Source of the DNA: Mucilaginibacter terrigena
GTDB lineage: Bacteria > Bacteroidota > Bacteroidia > Sphingobacteriales > Sphingobacteriaceae
Length of the DNA: 64,000 nt
Assembly: GCF_004168255.1 (NCBI RefSeq)
Contig: NZ_SEWG01000002.1
Coordinates: forward strand, 620,001-684,000
Direction of reading: 5' to 3'
Below the pieces are notes generated by a model. It was not told the DNA's origin, searched no databases, and saw only the letters and a list, made by a program, of their open reading frames with translations. The translations under genes were made by a program, and so were the position numbers. Shown here one piece after another: positions 37,828-47,629 of the stretch (position 1 is its first letter; each line of letters begins with the position of its first letter).

Positions 37828-38331
37828 TGTAAATTGTTTTAAGGTTAAGGCAATCGCTATTTGGTTAAATAGCTAATCATCAGCAATATAAATAATATAA
37901 TACAAGTCGAAGAAAATAATAAATAATAAACCCGGAGTTAACGGTGTTGAGAACCAGACCGTTGTTAGGCACAAATACTGTAATAAACTGGTTTTAGAAA
38001 AATGCCCTGCAATTATTTGGAATACTGATAGACTATAAATTATTGTTTTTTTAACCTAATAAAACTATTCATATAACATTTAACTTAGCAATTTTTGACA
38101 AATCTTGCCCCCGATTTTTATATATTATTGTGTTATGGCATTTGCAGAGATAGTGCATTGATACCACGAATGTGAATGCATAAACTAACGGTTAAAAATA
38201 TTTTAACTAAATATTAAACTTAGCGTTAAATTATTATTTTCTTAAAAAAATAATAATACTTAAAGTTTATTTAGATATTTTCGTTACCGTTTAATACAAC
38301 CCTAAAAAACTATTATTTTAAACCTAAACTC
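37828..38331. other. Divergent AT-rich intergenic region
   Basis: 504 bp with no gene visible. It holds an all-A/T 11-bp perfect inverted repeat (ATTATTATTTT at 38230-38240 / AAAATAATAAT at 38247-38257) about 75 bp before the plus-strand start, and a leader AACTATTATTTTAAACCTAA at 38308-38327 that resembles 31961-31983. No promoter with both boxes at proper spacing was found by eye. Confidence 0.45.
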
Positions 38332-41300
38332 ATGAAGAAAAGTTTACGTAATTCTTTTTCTTGTTTATCTAAAGCAGGCAGAGTGCTGATAGTATGCTAT
38401 GTTATGCTTTTGGCTGCATTTAGTAATGCAAATGCACAATCGGTCTATTTCATGACTTCGGATGGCGTGGCTGCCTCGGCAGGGACGGATGATGCACTTT
38501 ACGTAATAGCAGCCGATGGAAGTGTAACAACTAAAATTGCCGGGTCGATTACTGCATCGCCGGGTGTAATGAAGGTAGACATATTGCACGATGTAGCTTA
38601 TTTTACCGATGATGCTGCTGCAACTTATGCTATCAAAAAAGTTGATCTGAATACCGGAACCATTACGTCGGTGCTGTCAGCAGGCATTAGCTTTCCAATC
38701 ACATCAATCGACTACAACCCCGAAAACAACAACATTTACTACGTAACTGCAGACCCGGCCGGGCAAAATACAAATACAGCTTTGTGGAGGGTACAGGCCG
38801 ATGGCTCGAACAATGTAAAAATTGCCGGCTCAATTGATACCAAACCCGGCCCAATGACGCTTGACTTTACAAATAACCGCGCCATTTACGGTAACCAGGA
38901 ACTAACGAACGCTTACATTAAAAGCATTAACCTTTCAACAGGGGCAATAACAACTATTTCTCCCTCATCAATGACAGGCCCGCCTACCGGTACGGTTTAC
39001 AGCCTGCAAAAAGATGCCATATACGTGCTTGCATCAGACAGGCAGATAGGCGGTGGCGTTAATGCAGTTAAACCTGCCGACGCGCTTTTTGTAATGCTGT
39101 CAAATGGTGAAGGAGGTTATAATTCCCCGGTTGGCAACATCGGGTCATCGGTAGCCGCAGCACCGGTAGCATTGGCGATAGATTTAGCTAACGGAGTAGC
39201 CTATTTTACCGATGCAAAAGCCGGTAATTATGCTGTAAAGAAAGTTGCGCTGACAGGCGGTGCGGTTACTACATTATCTACACAATCATTTATTGTTAAG
39301 GATGTTGATATTACCAATTCGGCACCGTTTGCTACTATAGAGGGTACAAATCAAACCTATACCGAAAATGCAGCCGCAGTACAGGTTTCGCCGGCCGCAA
39401 TTGCCGGAGACGAAGATGGTAACTGGAGCGGCGGAACCTTCACGGCATCCGTAAGCTCTAATTCTGAAAGCGCGGATGTATTAACAATTGGAACCGCTAC
39501 CGGTTTGTCCGTTAGTGGCGGTATATTAAGCGATGGGGCAACAGCTTTTGGAACGGTAAGCACATCAGATGGTACTGTTACAGGTAGCACCACGCTTACG
39601 GTAACATTTAATGATAATGCTACCAACGCGCGTATCCAAAAATTAATGAGGGCTATCACTTTTAAAAACCCTGGCGAGACATTTTCTACTACCGCCCGCG
39701 TAGTTACTTTAGCTTTGGCCGATAGTAAAGGTGCAACTGTATCTAAGACCCGTTCTGTTACCATGGTATTGGTTAATGATGCACCTGTATTAAGCGGTGG
39801 GCCTTATACCTTTGCATCAACAAGCATAAACGTAGCTTCGCCTGCAACTATGGTAAGCAGTATACTGGATGCCCTAACTTATACCGATTCCGACGCTACT
39901 ACCTCAAAAGGTATAGCTGTTACCATAACCAGCGGAACAGGCACATGGCAATATTCAACTAACGGCACTACCTGGAGCAGCGTCGGCAGTGTTAGTGTAG
40001 CTTCCGCTTTGTTACTTTCGCCTACCACTTACATCAGGTACATTGGCGGAGCTTCGGCCGAAACCGCCTCGATCCTTTTCAGGGGTTGGGACCAAAGCTC
40101 CGGTACAGCATCAACCAATGTTGCAAGGAGCCTTGCAAATCCATCTTCGGCTAATGGTGGCACTACCGCTTTTTCCGCTGGAATGGAAACAGGCAATCTT
40201 GCTGTTTTGGCGCTTACCGCTCAAAATATCACTTTTAACGCGTTACCGGCTAAAACTTATGGTGATGCCGATTTCGCGCCGGGAGCTACCAGCGACAACA
40301 ATAGTGTCGACATCACTTATAGCAGCGATAACCCTGCGGTTGCTACTATCGTTTCAGGCAACATCCACATTGTGGGCGCAGGCTCGGCAAACATAACCGC
40401 TTCGCAGGCAGCTGATGCTACACACTCGGCCGCAGCCGACGCTGTGCAGGCATTAACAGTTGACCCAGCGGCGCTTACTATTAAAGCAGACGACCAAACC
40501 AAAGTTTACGGCGCAGCTATGCCGGCTTTAACGGTACAATACACAGGCTTTGTAAATGGCGATGACGAATCGACTTTAACCACACCACCGGTTGTTAGTT
40601 CTGCCGGCGATGAAACATCACATGTTGCAGGCAGCCCGTATGCCATAACAGCAAGCGGTGCGGCTAATGCAAATTACGCCATCAGCTACACGGCGGGTGC
40701 GCTAACCGTAACAACCGCTCCTTTATCTATTAAAGCGGATGACCTGACAAAAGTTTATGGCGATGCATTGCCGACCCTAACAGTAAGTTATACGGGTTTG
40801 GTAAACGGCGATACAGGGGCAAGTTTAACAACCCCACCTGTTGTAAACACAATGGCTACCAGCGCAACGCATGTTTTAGAAGGCCCGGTTCAGATAACGG
40901 CCTCGGGCGCGGTTGATACCGACTATGCTATAACCTATACAGACGGCGCGTTAACCATTGATAAAGCGCCTTTAACCATCACTGCCGACGACCTTACAAA
41001 GTTGTATGGTGCGGCAGTGCCAATATTAACAGCATCATACACTGGTTTTGTTAACAGTGATACCGAAGCTAACTTAACAACATTACCAACGCTGACTACT
41101 ACCGCAACAGCGGCATCGGGTCTGGGTCCATATCCAATTACAGCAGCCGATGCTGCAGCAGATGACTATGCTATCAATTATGTTGCAGGTACGCTAACCG
41201 TTGAACCAAAAACAGATGCTACGCTAAGCAACCTTACTACCACAGCAAACGGATTTGCACCTGCATTTGACTCAAATGTAACTACCGGATATACCGCAAG

Positions 41301-43056
41301 CGTTCCAAATACAACCACATCGGTAACCGTAACGCCAACCACTAATGACGCCGATATCAGCAATTTGCTGGTACGTGTTAACGGCGGAAGCTTTAATGCA
41401 GTAACCAGCGGCAACCCATCGCCGTCATTACCGCTTAACGTAGGCAACAATACAATAGATGTGCAGGTTACCGCGCAAGATGGTACAACCGATAAAACCT
41501 ACACCTTAACGGTAAACCGCGGCGCATCAACTGATGCCACACTTACAACTATTGCAACATCACCACAAACCAAACTGGTTTTGGTACCGGGAACTAACTT
41601 CCGTGATTACACAACCACAGTGAAGAGTACTGCTACACCAATAAGTATTATAGCAAACACCAGGGAGGCTACGGCAACTATAACCGTTAACGGTGTTGCT
41701 GTAGTTTCGGGCGCGGTTTCTACACCTGTTACCTTAAATGCAGATACTACTACAATTTATACAACGGTAACCGCGGGTGATGGGGTAACTAAAAAAACGT
41801 ATGCAGTTGTGGTATCTCAACGCGCCTCAACCGTGGCTACGCTTGCTACGATACGCATAACCCCAACCGGTAAACTTACACGCGTAACCGGGGTTAATTA
41901 TGCAGACTATACTACTACCGTAGCTAACGCGACAAGGTCGCTAAGTGTAACTGCCGACGCGCAGGATGAAACTTCAACAATAACCGTGAACGGGGTTGCT
42001 GTAAATTCCGGCGTGCTTTCCGCTCCGGTTGTTTTAAATGCAGATACCACTACTATTTATACAACTGTAACTGCACAAAACGGCGCAACCAAAAAAACCT
42101 ACGCTATTTTGGTGACCCGCCTGCCATCAACCGATGCTACGCTTGCTGCTATACAAACATCACCGTCATCAAAGCTAACCTTAGCAACAGGAACTAACTT
42201 CCGCGATTATACTACCACTATTAAAAGTACAATTACCTCTGTGAGTATTAACGCTACTGTTAGGGAATCTACCGCAACAATAACTGTTAACGGTGTCGCT
42301 GTAAATTCGGGCGTGGTTTCCAGCCCGGTTACTTTAAATGCAGATACCACCACTATATATACAACAGTTACAGCGGGCGACGGTACAACTAAAAAAACCT
42401 ACGCTATATTGGTAACACGCCAGCCATCGAACGTTGCTACATTGGCATCGATAACAACTACGCCAACTTCGACACTTACACGGGTTACCGGGCCTAATTA
42501 TGTAGATTATGCGACAACAGTGGCCAATGCAACAAATTCACTTAAAATAACTGCAACCGCACAGCAGCCTGCTGCTAAGATAACCGTAAACGGCGCGCCT
42601 GTAAGTTCGGGTGTGCTTTCGGGAGCTGTAGTGTTAAATTCAGACACCACAACCATTTTCACAACGGTAACAGCTGAGGATGGAACAACTAAAAAGACCT
42701 ACGCAATATTGGTAACAAGGCAGGCAGCGCCGTCTGGATTCGCGGCTAACTTTGCACGGAGAGATGCTGTTAACGACATTATAGTTCATCAAAATGTATC
42801 GCCAAACGGCGATGGCCAGGGCGATGCCATGCATATCGAAGGTATAACAGCTTACCCGGATAACAAACTGCAAATAATTAACCGTAACGGTAACCTGGTA
42901 TACGAAGCCAGGGGATACGATAACGCTAATAAGACATTTGACGGCCACGCCAGCAACGGTAAACTGCAGCAACCGGGTACCTATTTTTACTCTTTAGAGT
43001 ATAAAGTTGGTAAAGAAACCAAACGCAAAACCGGCTATATCGTACTGAAGTATTAA
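38332..43056 (+). CDS. Large type IX-secreted surface protein (beta-propeller-like, MBG and repeat domains)
   Basis: 1574 residues. Signal segment (VLIVCYVMLLAAFSNANAQ), a YWTD/NHL-like propeller region to about residue 330 with repeated ALYVIAADGS and VAYFTD phrases, cadherin-like stretches to about 600, one region with FNALPAKTYGD, three MBG-type domains (K(A/V)DD(L/Q)TK(V/L)YG repeats, about 715-960), one cadherin-like domain, four 100-residue repeats and a type-B T9SS C-terminal domain nearly identical to that of the 31990 gene. Likely cell-surface adhesin or scaffold. A terminator follows at 43077. Confidence 0.9.
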   Translation: MKKSLRNSFSCLSKAGRVLIVCYVMLLAAFSNANAQSVYFMTSDGVAASAGTDDALYVIAADGSVTTKIAGSITASPGVMKVDILHDVAYFTDDAAATYAIKKVDLNTGTITSVLSAGISFPITSIDYNPENNNIYYVTADPAGQNTNTALWRVQADGSNNVKIAGSIDTKPGPMTLDFTNNRAIYGNQELTNAYIKSINLSTGAITTISPSSMTGPPTGTVYSLQKDAIYVLASDRQIGGGVNAVKPADALFVMLSNGEGGYNSPVGNIGSSVAAAPVALAIDLANGVAYFTDAKAGNYAVKKVALTGGAVTTLSTQSFIVKDVDITNSAPFATIEGTNQTYTENAAAVQVSPAAIAGDEDGNWSGGTFTASVSSNSESADVLTIGTATGLSVSGGILSDGATAFGTVSTSDGTVTGSTTLTVTFNDNATNARIQKLMRAITFKNPGETFSTTARVVTLALADSKGATVSKTRSVTMVLVNDAPVLSGGPYTFASTSINVASPATMVSSILDALTYTDSDATTSKGIAVTITSGTGTWQYSTNGTTWSSVGSVSVASALLLSPTTYIRYIGGASAETASILFRGWDQSSGTASTNVARSLANPSSANGGTTAFSAGMETGNLAVLALTAQNITFNALPAKTYGDADFAPGATSDNNSVDITYSSDNPAVATIVSGNIHIVGAGSANITASQAADATHSAAADAVQALTVDPAALTIKADDQTKVYGAAMPALTVQYTGFVNGDDESTLTTPPVVSSAGDETSHVAGSPYAITASGAANANYAISYTAGALTVTTAPLSIKADDLTKVYGDALPTLTVSYTGLVNGDTGASLTTPPVVNTMATSATHVLEGPVQITASGAVDTDYAITYTDGALTIDKAPLTITADDLTKLYGAAVPILTASYTGFVNSDTEANLTTLPTLTTTATAASGLGPYPITAADAAADDYAINYVAGTLTVEPKTDATLSNLTTTANGFAPAFDSNVTTGYTASVPNTTTSVTVTPTTNDADISNLLVRVNGGSFNAVTSGNPSPSLPLNVGNNTIDVQVTAQDGTTDKTYTLTVNRGASTDATLTTIATSPQTKLVLVPGTNFRDYTTTVKSTATPISIIANTREATATITVNGVAVVSGAVSTPVTLNADTTTIYTTVTAGDGVTKKTYAVVVSQRASTVATLATIRITPTGKLTRVTGVNYADYTTTVANATRSLSVTADAQDETSTITVNGVAVNSGVLSAPVVLNADTTTIYTTVTAQNGATKKTYAILVTRLPSTDATLAAIQTSPSSKLTLATGTNFRDYTTTIKSTITSVSINATVRESTATITVNGVAVNSGVVSSPVTLNADTTTIYTTVTAGDGTTKKTYAILVTRQPSNVATLASITTTPTSTLTRVTGPNYVDYATTVANATNSLKITATAQQPAAKITVNGAPVSSGVLSGAVVLNSDTTTIFTTVTAEDGTTKKTYAILVTRQAAPSGFAANFARRDAVNDIIVHQNVSPNGDGQGDAMHIEGITAYPDNKLQIINRNGNLVYEARGYDNANKTFDGHASNGKLQQPGTYFYSLEYKVGKETKRKTGYIVLKY
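41527..42726 (+). repeat. Four in-frame 300-bp tandem repeats (paralogous array)
   Basis: Units start at 41527, 41827, 42127 and 42427 and end at 42726, again exactly 300 bp each. The same alternation of NFRDY-type and NY(A/V)DY-type units is kept as in the array at 33361-34560, so the arrays share a common ancestor and the same unit order. Confidence 0.92.
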
Positions 43057-43076
43057 AATTAATCTGATCAACAATT

Positions 43077-43114
43077 AACGGCCAGGGGTAATAATCTCTG
43101 GCCGTTTTATTTTA
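43077..43114 (+). terminator. Intrinsic terminator after the large surface protein
   Basis: AACGGCCAG pairs with CTGGCCGTT across a 12-base loop and is followed by TTATTTTATT. It lies 20 bp after the stop and may also serve the AraC gene arriving from the other side. Confidence 0.8.
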
Positions 43115-43150
43115 TTGTGGGTGATGAAAAGATTTTTGTCTGTTTTAAGC

Positions 43151-44041
43151 TTAACGGGTGTTAGCTTTGTAGGCTGTCGGGGAAATTTTGAATGCCTTTT
43201 TAAAAGATTTACTGAAACTAAACAGATCTGCATAACCAATCTGATGCGCAATTTCTCCTACGGATAAATGGTTTTCCTTTAAAAACCCCCTGGCTTTTTC
43301 CAATCTTTTGTTGATTACATACTGGTAGGGGGCAACCTGGTAAACTTGTTTAAAGGTTCTGTTAAAATGAAAGGGCGACATAGCTACGGTGGATGCTATT
43401 TCCACCATATTTATATTCGTAAATAAATTGCTTTCCAGTAATTCCTTTGCTCTTTCTATTCTTTTAAACAGTTCCTTTTTTGTGCTGGTCTTCCCGGCCT
43501 GCATCCGGCTAAAAGTATTTTGGATCAGGCATTGCTGTTTAAGAAGTTTTTCGGCCAGGCTGAAATATAAATGTTCGGAGTTTAATGCAAGCTCAACGCC
43601 TTTGCTTGTAAAGCTTTTCCCCAGGTTGCCTAATAATGTCCCAAAATCAGAGTCGCGAACATCATAAATTTGCTCATGCATTTCCAAACAATCGTTGTAA
43701 ATAATTTCCGGTTCGTCCAGTAACTCCATTAACGAACGGTGGTTTACCCGGTAAACATCATTAATTATTGCGGTATCTATGTTAAGGCATATGCCTGTTA
43801 CATCGTTTTCGGCCTTTAAAAAAACATCATGGCACTGCTGCGGATTAATAAGTAAGAACTTCCCGCCGGCAACATTATATTCCGACTTATTAAATGCATA
43901 ATGCTCGTTGCCTTCAATCACATACTTTATGGCGACGCTGGAAAAACTACTTTTACTTTTTTCGAAATCCCTGAAGCGGGAAAAACCCATCCTGTTGCCG
44001 TTGCCATAAACACATTGTTCAAAAATCCCTATGCCTGCCAT
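43151..44041 (-). CDS. AraC-family transcriptional regulator
   Basis: 296 residues. The C-terminal 100 residues form the paired HTH domain (NINMVEIASTVAMSPFHFNRTFKQV and LSVGEIAHQIGYADLFSFSKSFKKAFKISPTAYK). The N-terminal half is a cupin-like sensor region (GNEHYAFNKSEYNVAGGKFLLINPQQCHDV). It lies 202 bp downstream of the GH92 gene on the same strand, so it could control that gene or be unrelated; the ligand is unknown. Confidence 0.9.
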   Translation of the reverse strand: MAGIGIFEQCVYGNGNRMGFSRFRDFEKSKSSFSSVAIKYVIEGNEHYAFNKSEYNVAGGKFLLINPQQCHDVFLKAENDVTGICLNIDTAIINDVYRVNHRSLMELLDEPEIIYNDCLEMHEQIYDVRDSDFGTLLGNLGKSFTSKGVELALNSEHLYFSLAEKLLKQQCLIQNTFSRMQAGKTSTKKELFKRIERAKELLESNLFTNINMVEIASTVAMSPFHFNRTFKQVYQVAPYQYVINKRLEKARGFLKENHLSVGEIAHQIGYADLFSFSKSFKKAFKISPTAYKANTR

Positions 44042-44170
44042 GCTTAACTATCCTGCGAGTTCAATAAAAAAAGTATGTGTTTTTATTTAGTAACAAGAAT
44101 AGTATTTATTTAATATTTTAAGGATGCGAAACTCACTATTTTTTAAACTAAATGCCGGGCTAAATTCTAA

Positions 44171-44187
44171 CCGAAGATTTGCTTCGG
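44171..44187 (-). terminator. Possible terminator of GH92 gene
   Basis: CCGAAG/CTTCGG, a 6-bp stem with a 5-base loop, located 57 bp after the GH92 stop in transcription order. The T-tract after it on the minus strand is weak (TTAGAATTT), so it is only a candidate. Confidence 0.35.
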
Positions 44188-44243
44188 CAATCTATTTCTG
44201 TCTGCTTTTTTGAAATTAAAGAGTTTCAAGAAATTAGCACTAT

Positions 44244-47200
44244 CTACCTTGAAATACCCCAGTTTTGATTTGGCTTTGGCCCCATGGTTAGCACTAAAGA
44301 ACCACCTTTCAATAGCTCTGAAGCAGGGAAATTAAATGAGTTTAAAACTGCTCCATTTATTGTAGCTGCTTGCACATAGATGTTATTTCGCGAAGCACTT
44401 TTGGCTATAATAGTAAACTTTCTACCACGCCCAAACCTTTGCCCAAGGTCAATCTCTATTTTTTCATATAGTGGGCTTGCTATTTCATAAACAGGTTTAG
44501 CGCTGCTGCCCCCGTCTGTTTGGAAAAGGCCTATTGATGCCATCACCAGCCACGCGCTCATCTGTCCCTGGTCTTCATCGCCTAAATAGGCATTTGCAAC
44601 ACCATAACCATAAAAACGATCGATAATGGAACGGCTCCATTTTTGTGTTGACCAGGGTTTACCTGCCCAATTAAACAAAAATGCAAAGTGCATGGATTGC
44701 TGGTTACCTTGCACCACGGGATAATCCCAGTATTGGTCGTTCATGCCATTATAGCGCCATGGCTCGCTTTCTTTAAATCCCCATTCCAGGCGATCGATGA
44801 ATTTCTTTTTACCAATTTTGCTCACCAGCGCCGGTATATCCTGCGGAACAAAAAAAGTAAGCTGCCAGGCATTACCTTCAACATACTCTTCGTTAGCACC
44901 GCTGCGGAATGGGTCGAAATCTTTTGTCCATTCGCCGTTGGCCAGTTTCATATGGCTGTAACCTGCCGTATCAATGGCGTTTTTCCACCAGTAACCACGG
45001 TTGTTAAACTTGTTATATATTGCTGTTTTCCCTAACGATTTGGCTAATTGCCCCACGGTCCAGTCATCATATGAGTATTCCATAGTGTTTGAAAAACGGC
45101 CACTGTCTGCCGGTACGTATTGATGCTTTTCGTACTGAACCAGATCCCTATTACCTGCAAAGCCGGTAAAAACTTTTTGCGCAGGGGTAGTTTGCATTTT
45201 TACCGCCGCATCAAGCACCTTATTGGCATCAAACCTGCGTATGCCCATTTGATAAGCCGATACCATTTGGGGTATCTCGTGTTCGCCAACCATCACCGGC
45301 ACATAGTTCATGCCGGCAGGGCCTTTTGCCAGCCAGCCATAAGCATCGTACATGGCCAGTTGCGAGTTTACCCAGCGGTTGCTCCATTCGGGAGTCACCA
45401 GGTTCCACATCTGGTTTAAATTCCAAAACGTATTCCAGAATGCGTCGCATCCCAAGGCTACATCGTCCTTGTTCTTTAGTTGCTGAACCTTTCCGTCGGT
45501 TCCACGCCATTGGCCGTTAATATCGCTCCATGTATTACGGCTGCAAACAGACCGGTACATCGAATTATAAAAGCGCACTTTCTCTAACCTATTGGTAGTA
45601 GTTATCTTAACGCGGTTAAAAATATCATTCCAGGTGTTAAGCTGGTTTTGCCTCACGGCGTTAAAGTCCCATCCAAACGGATCGGTCACCTCTGTTTTTA
45701 AGTTCTCGCCTGCGTTATCAACACTTACCAATGATATACCCGACCTGACCTGTACCACAGGGTTTTTATTCGCATCAAACTCCAGGAACAAGCCAGCTTC
45801 TTTTAAGTCCTTAGCCTCAAATGTGTCGCTGTAAACTATCTTTTTATTTAGCCATCCGCCCATCTTTTTTACAGGCCTGTCAAATTCTATTACAAAATGC
45901 AGGTTGTAATCCTGTTCCGCATCGTTGCTCCATACACCGGGCGAGAACTGGTGTGCCGTTCCTTCTATCCTGTAGTCGCTTACCTTTTTAAGTTTTATCT
46001 CTTTTAACTGGTAATTGTATTCGGCAGGTATGTGCAGGTCCACCAGTATGCGGGCGCTATCTCTATTTTGAGGAAAGGTGAACCGTTCAAAACCGCAGCG
46101 GGTTGTCGCGGTAACTTCAGCCTTAATGTTATAATCTTTAAGCTCTACTTTATAATAACCTATTGGCGCTTCCTCCGTACGCTTATCAATAAGCGACCGG
46201 TAGCCCGAGTTGGGTTTTTGCTCGTCACCAATATTGGTTTTCAACTTGCCGTTAGTGGCGAAAATACCTAAACCAGCCATTGTCCACTCGTGGATGTGGC
46301 TAAACGTGCCAACACTTTCAAAAGTAGGCTGGTAGCCGGCCTGCCATCCGGGGTTTTGGTTATCCGGGCTCATTTTTACCATGCTAAAGGGCATCCAGGG
46401 GCCGGGCGCAATCATCCAGCGGGAGTGCGCCGTACCCATGCGCGTATCTACATAATCGGCAAGGGTTTGTATCTTTTGTTTAGATCGGTTTACAAAGCCG
46501 GTTTGTATTGCTTTACCGTTTTCTAATATCGTATAACGGCTTGTTTTGGGAGATGTAACTGCAGGCATTGGAGCCTCAAATTGATAAGCGCCTTTTTCCA
46601 GCGTTTCGCTAAAAATAGTTTGGCCATCTAACTGAACGCTAATTTTTGGCGATCCGGCTAAATGTTTGGCATCTATCAATAACGGCTGCACCTGTTTGCC
46701 TTTTGTTACCAACTGATACTGTGCCGGTTTTACGTTACCAATAAACATTTGGCCGGGGGCTTTTATGTGTATGTGCGCAGGCCCTTCCAAACTTACCCTA
46801 TCAAACATTATCCATGATCCTTCAACAACCGTTATAATAATGCTATTGCCGCCTTTTTTTATGATATTACGATTGATTGGTATTTCGATGGTTTTTGGAG
46901 TTGCAGATGATAGATCCCCGGTGATAGATGCGGTATCTACAAGTTTTTCATCAAGCTTTGGGCTTGGTTGCTTACTTACATTGTACCCTGCTGCGGTTAG
47001 TTGTATCCTTTCGTCCTGGTTGTTAATACTTACTTTAAGTGTTGGCAAAAAGTGTTTGGCATAATCTGCCAACCTAATGACCAACTTGTAGCTGCCGTTT
47101 GCGGTCAGGTTATCCACACTGAATAAAATATTTACCTGATTTGTACGCCAGCCGGCGGTAGGCCAGGTGCCGCCCCAGGTATCTACCGGGCCGGGAAGTA

Positions 47201-47429
47201 CGTATGGAAAGTCTTTTTTTTCTTTGGAAAACCCTACTACAAAAAATTTGTCCTCGTAACCAAAATCCCGCCCAACAAATTTTTTAAACCCATTTGGGGC
47301 AAGGGCAAATTCAGATCCGGAGTTATCAGTTCTGCCAATATTCCACACAGGTTTTTCTTTTGATTGCCCATATAAGTATGTTATAGATAGGATGAAAAGC
47401 TGACAAAGCAGTAAAAGCCGTTTTTTCAT
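44244..47429 (-). CDS. GH92 family alpha-mannosidase-type glycosidase with N-terminal PL4-like module
   Basis: 1061 residues with a signal peptide (LLLLCQLFILSITYLYG). Residues about 25-215 form a beta-sandwich like the C-terminal module of rhamnogalacturonan lyases (WNIGRTDNSGSEF, GSWIMFDRVSLEGP). GH92 domains follow from about residue 323: VDTRMGTAHSR, FSHIHEW, EYVEGNAWQLTFFVPQD (candidate catalytic Glu) and LGDEDQGQMSAW near 947-958. GH92 enzymes are calcium-dependent exo-alpha-mannosidases acting on mannans and N-glycans. No SusC/SusD pair is nearby, so it is not in a standard PUL. Confidence 0.92.
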   Translation of the reverse strand: MKKRLLLLCQLFILSITYLYGQSKEKPVWNIGRTDNSGSEFALAPNGFKKFVGRDFGYEDKFFVVGFSKEKKDFPYVLPGPVDTWGGTWPTAGWRTNQVNILFSVDNLTANGSYKLVIRLADYAKHFLPTLKVSINNQDERIQLTAAGYNVSKQPSPKLDEKLVDTASITGDLSSATPKTIEIPINRNIIKKGGNSIIITVVEGSWIMFDRVSLEGPAHIHIKAPGQMFIGNVKPAQYQLVTKGKQVQPLLIDAKHLAGSPKISVQLDGQTIFSETLEKGAYQFEAPMPAVTSPKTSRYTILENGKAIQTGFVNRSKQKIQTLADYVDTRMGTAHSRWMIAPGPWMPFSMVKMSPDNQNPGWQAGYQPTFESVGTFSHIHEWTMAGLGIFATNGKLKTNIGDEQKPNSGYRSLIDKRTEEAPIGYYKVELKDYNIKAEVTATTRCGFERFTFPQNRDSARILVDLHIPAEYNYQLKEIKLKKVSDYRIEGTAHQFSPGVWSNDAEQDYNLHFVIEFDRPVKKMGGWLNKKIVYSDTFEAKDLKEAGLFLEFDANKNPVVQVRSGISLVSVDNAGENLKTEVTDPFGWDFNAVRQNQLNTWNDIFNRVKITTTNRLEKVRFYNSMYRSVCSRNTWSDINGQWRGTDGKVQQLKNKDDVALGCDAFWNTFWNLNQMWNLVTPEWSNRWVNSQLAMYDAYGWLAKGPAGMNYVPVMVGEHEIPQMVSAYQMGIRRFDANKVLDAAVKMQTTPAQKVFTGFAGNRDLVQYEKHQYVPADSGRFSNTMEYSYDDWTVGQLAKSLGKTAIYNKFNNRGYWWKNAIDTAGYSHMKLANGEWTKDFDPFRSGANEEYVEGNAWQLTFFVPQDIPALVSKIGKKKFIDRLEWGFKESEPWRYNGMNDQYWDYPVVQGNQQSMHFAFLFNWAGKPWSTQKWSRSIIDRFYGYGVANAYLGDEDQGQMSAWLVMASIGLFQTDGGSSAKPVYEIASPLYEKIEIDLGQRFGRGRKFTIIAKSASRNNIYVQAATINGAVLNSFNFPASELLKGGSLVLTMGPKPNQNWGISR

Positions 47430-47483
47430 AATGTATTTATATAGATGTTAAATCAACGTTGTTTAAACGCAGAAATCTTAATG

Positions 47484-47509
47484 ACAAACATAAAAAAATA
47501 TATGTTTGT
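47484..47509. promoter_or_regulatory. 9-bp dyad upstream of GH92
   Basis: ACAAACATA (47484-47492) and TATGTTTGT (47501-47509) form a perfect inverted repeat with an 8-base A/T spacer, 55-80 bp before the GH92 ATG. Each arm also contains TATGTTTG, an exact TAnnTTTG -7 box, one reading towards GH92. It could be an operator, a promoter or both. Confidence 0.5.
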
Positions 47510-47629
47510 ACATATCTACATTATAAATTAATCCCTATAAAAGTAACGAACTCACTGTGCAATATGAACAAAATTGAAAAGCCGAAAGCTATATGTACAG
47601 ACTTGTTTTACAATAAACAGTTATTGTAT

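Noticed and set aside
39357-39764. Minus-strand ORF of 135 codons inside the large surface protein
   Set aside because: Low-complexity Thr/Val/Ala-rich coding on the other strand creates long antisense frames; no start signal or homology cue.
43151-47429. GH92 plus AraC as a polysaccharide-utilisation locus
   Set aside because: No SusC/SusD-like pair or other glycosidases are present beside them.
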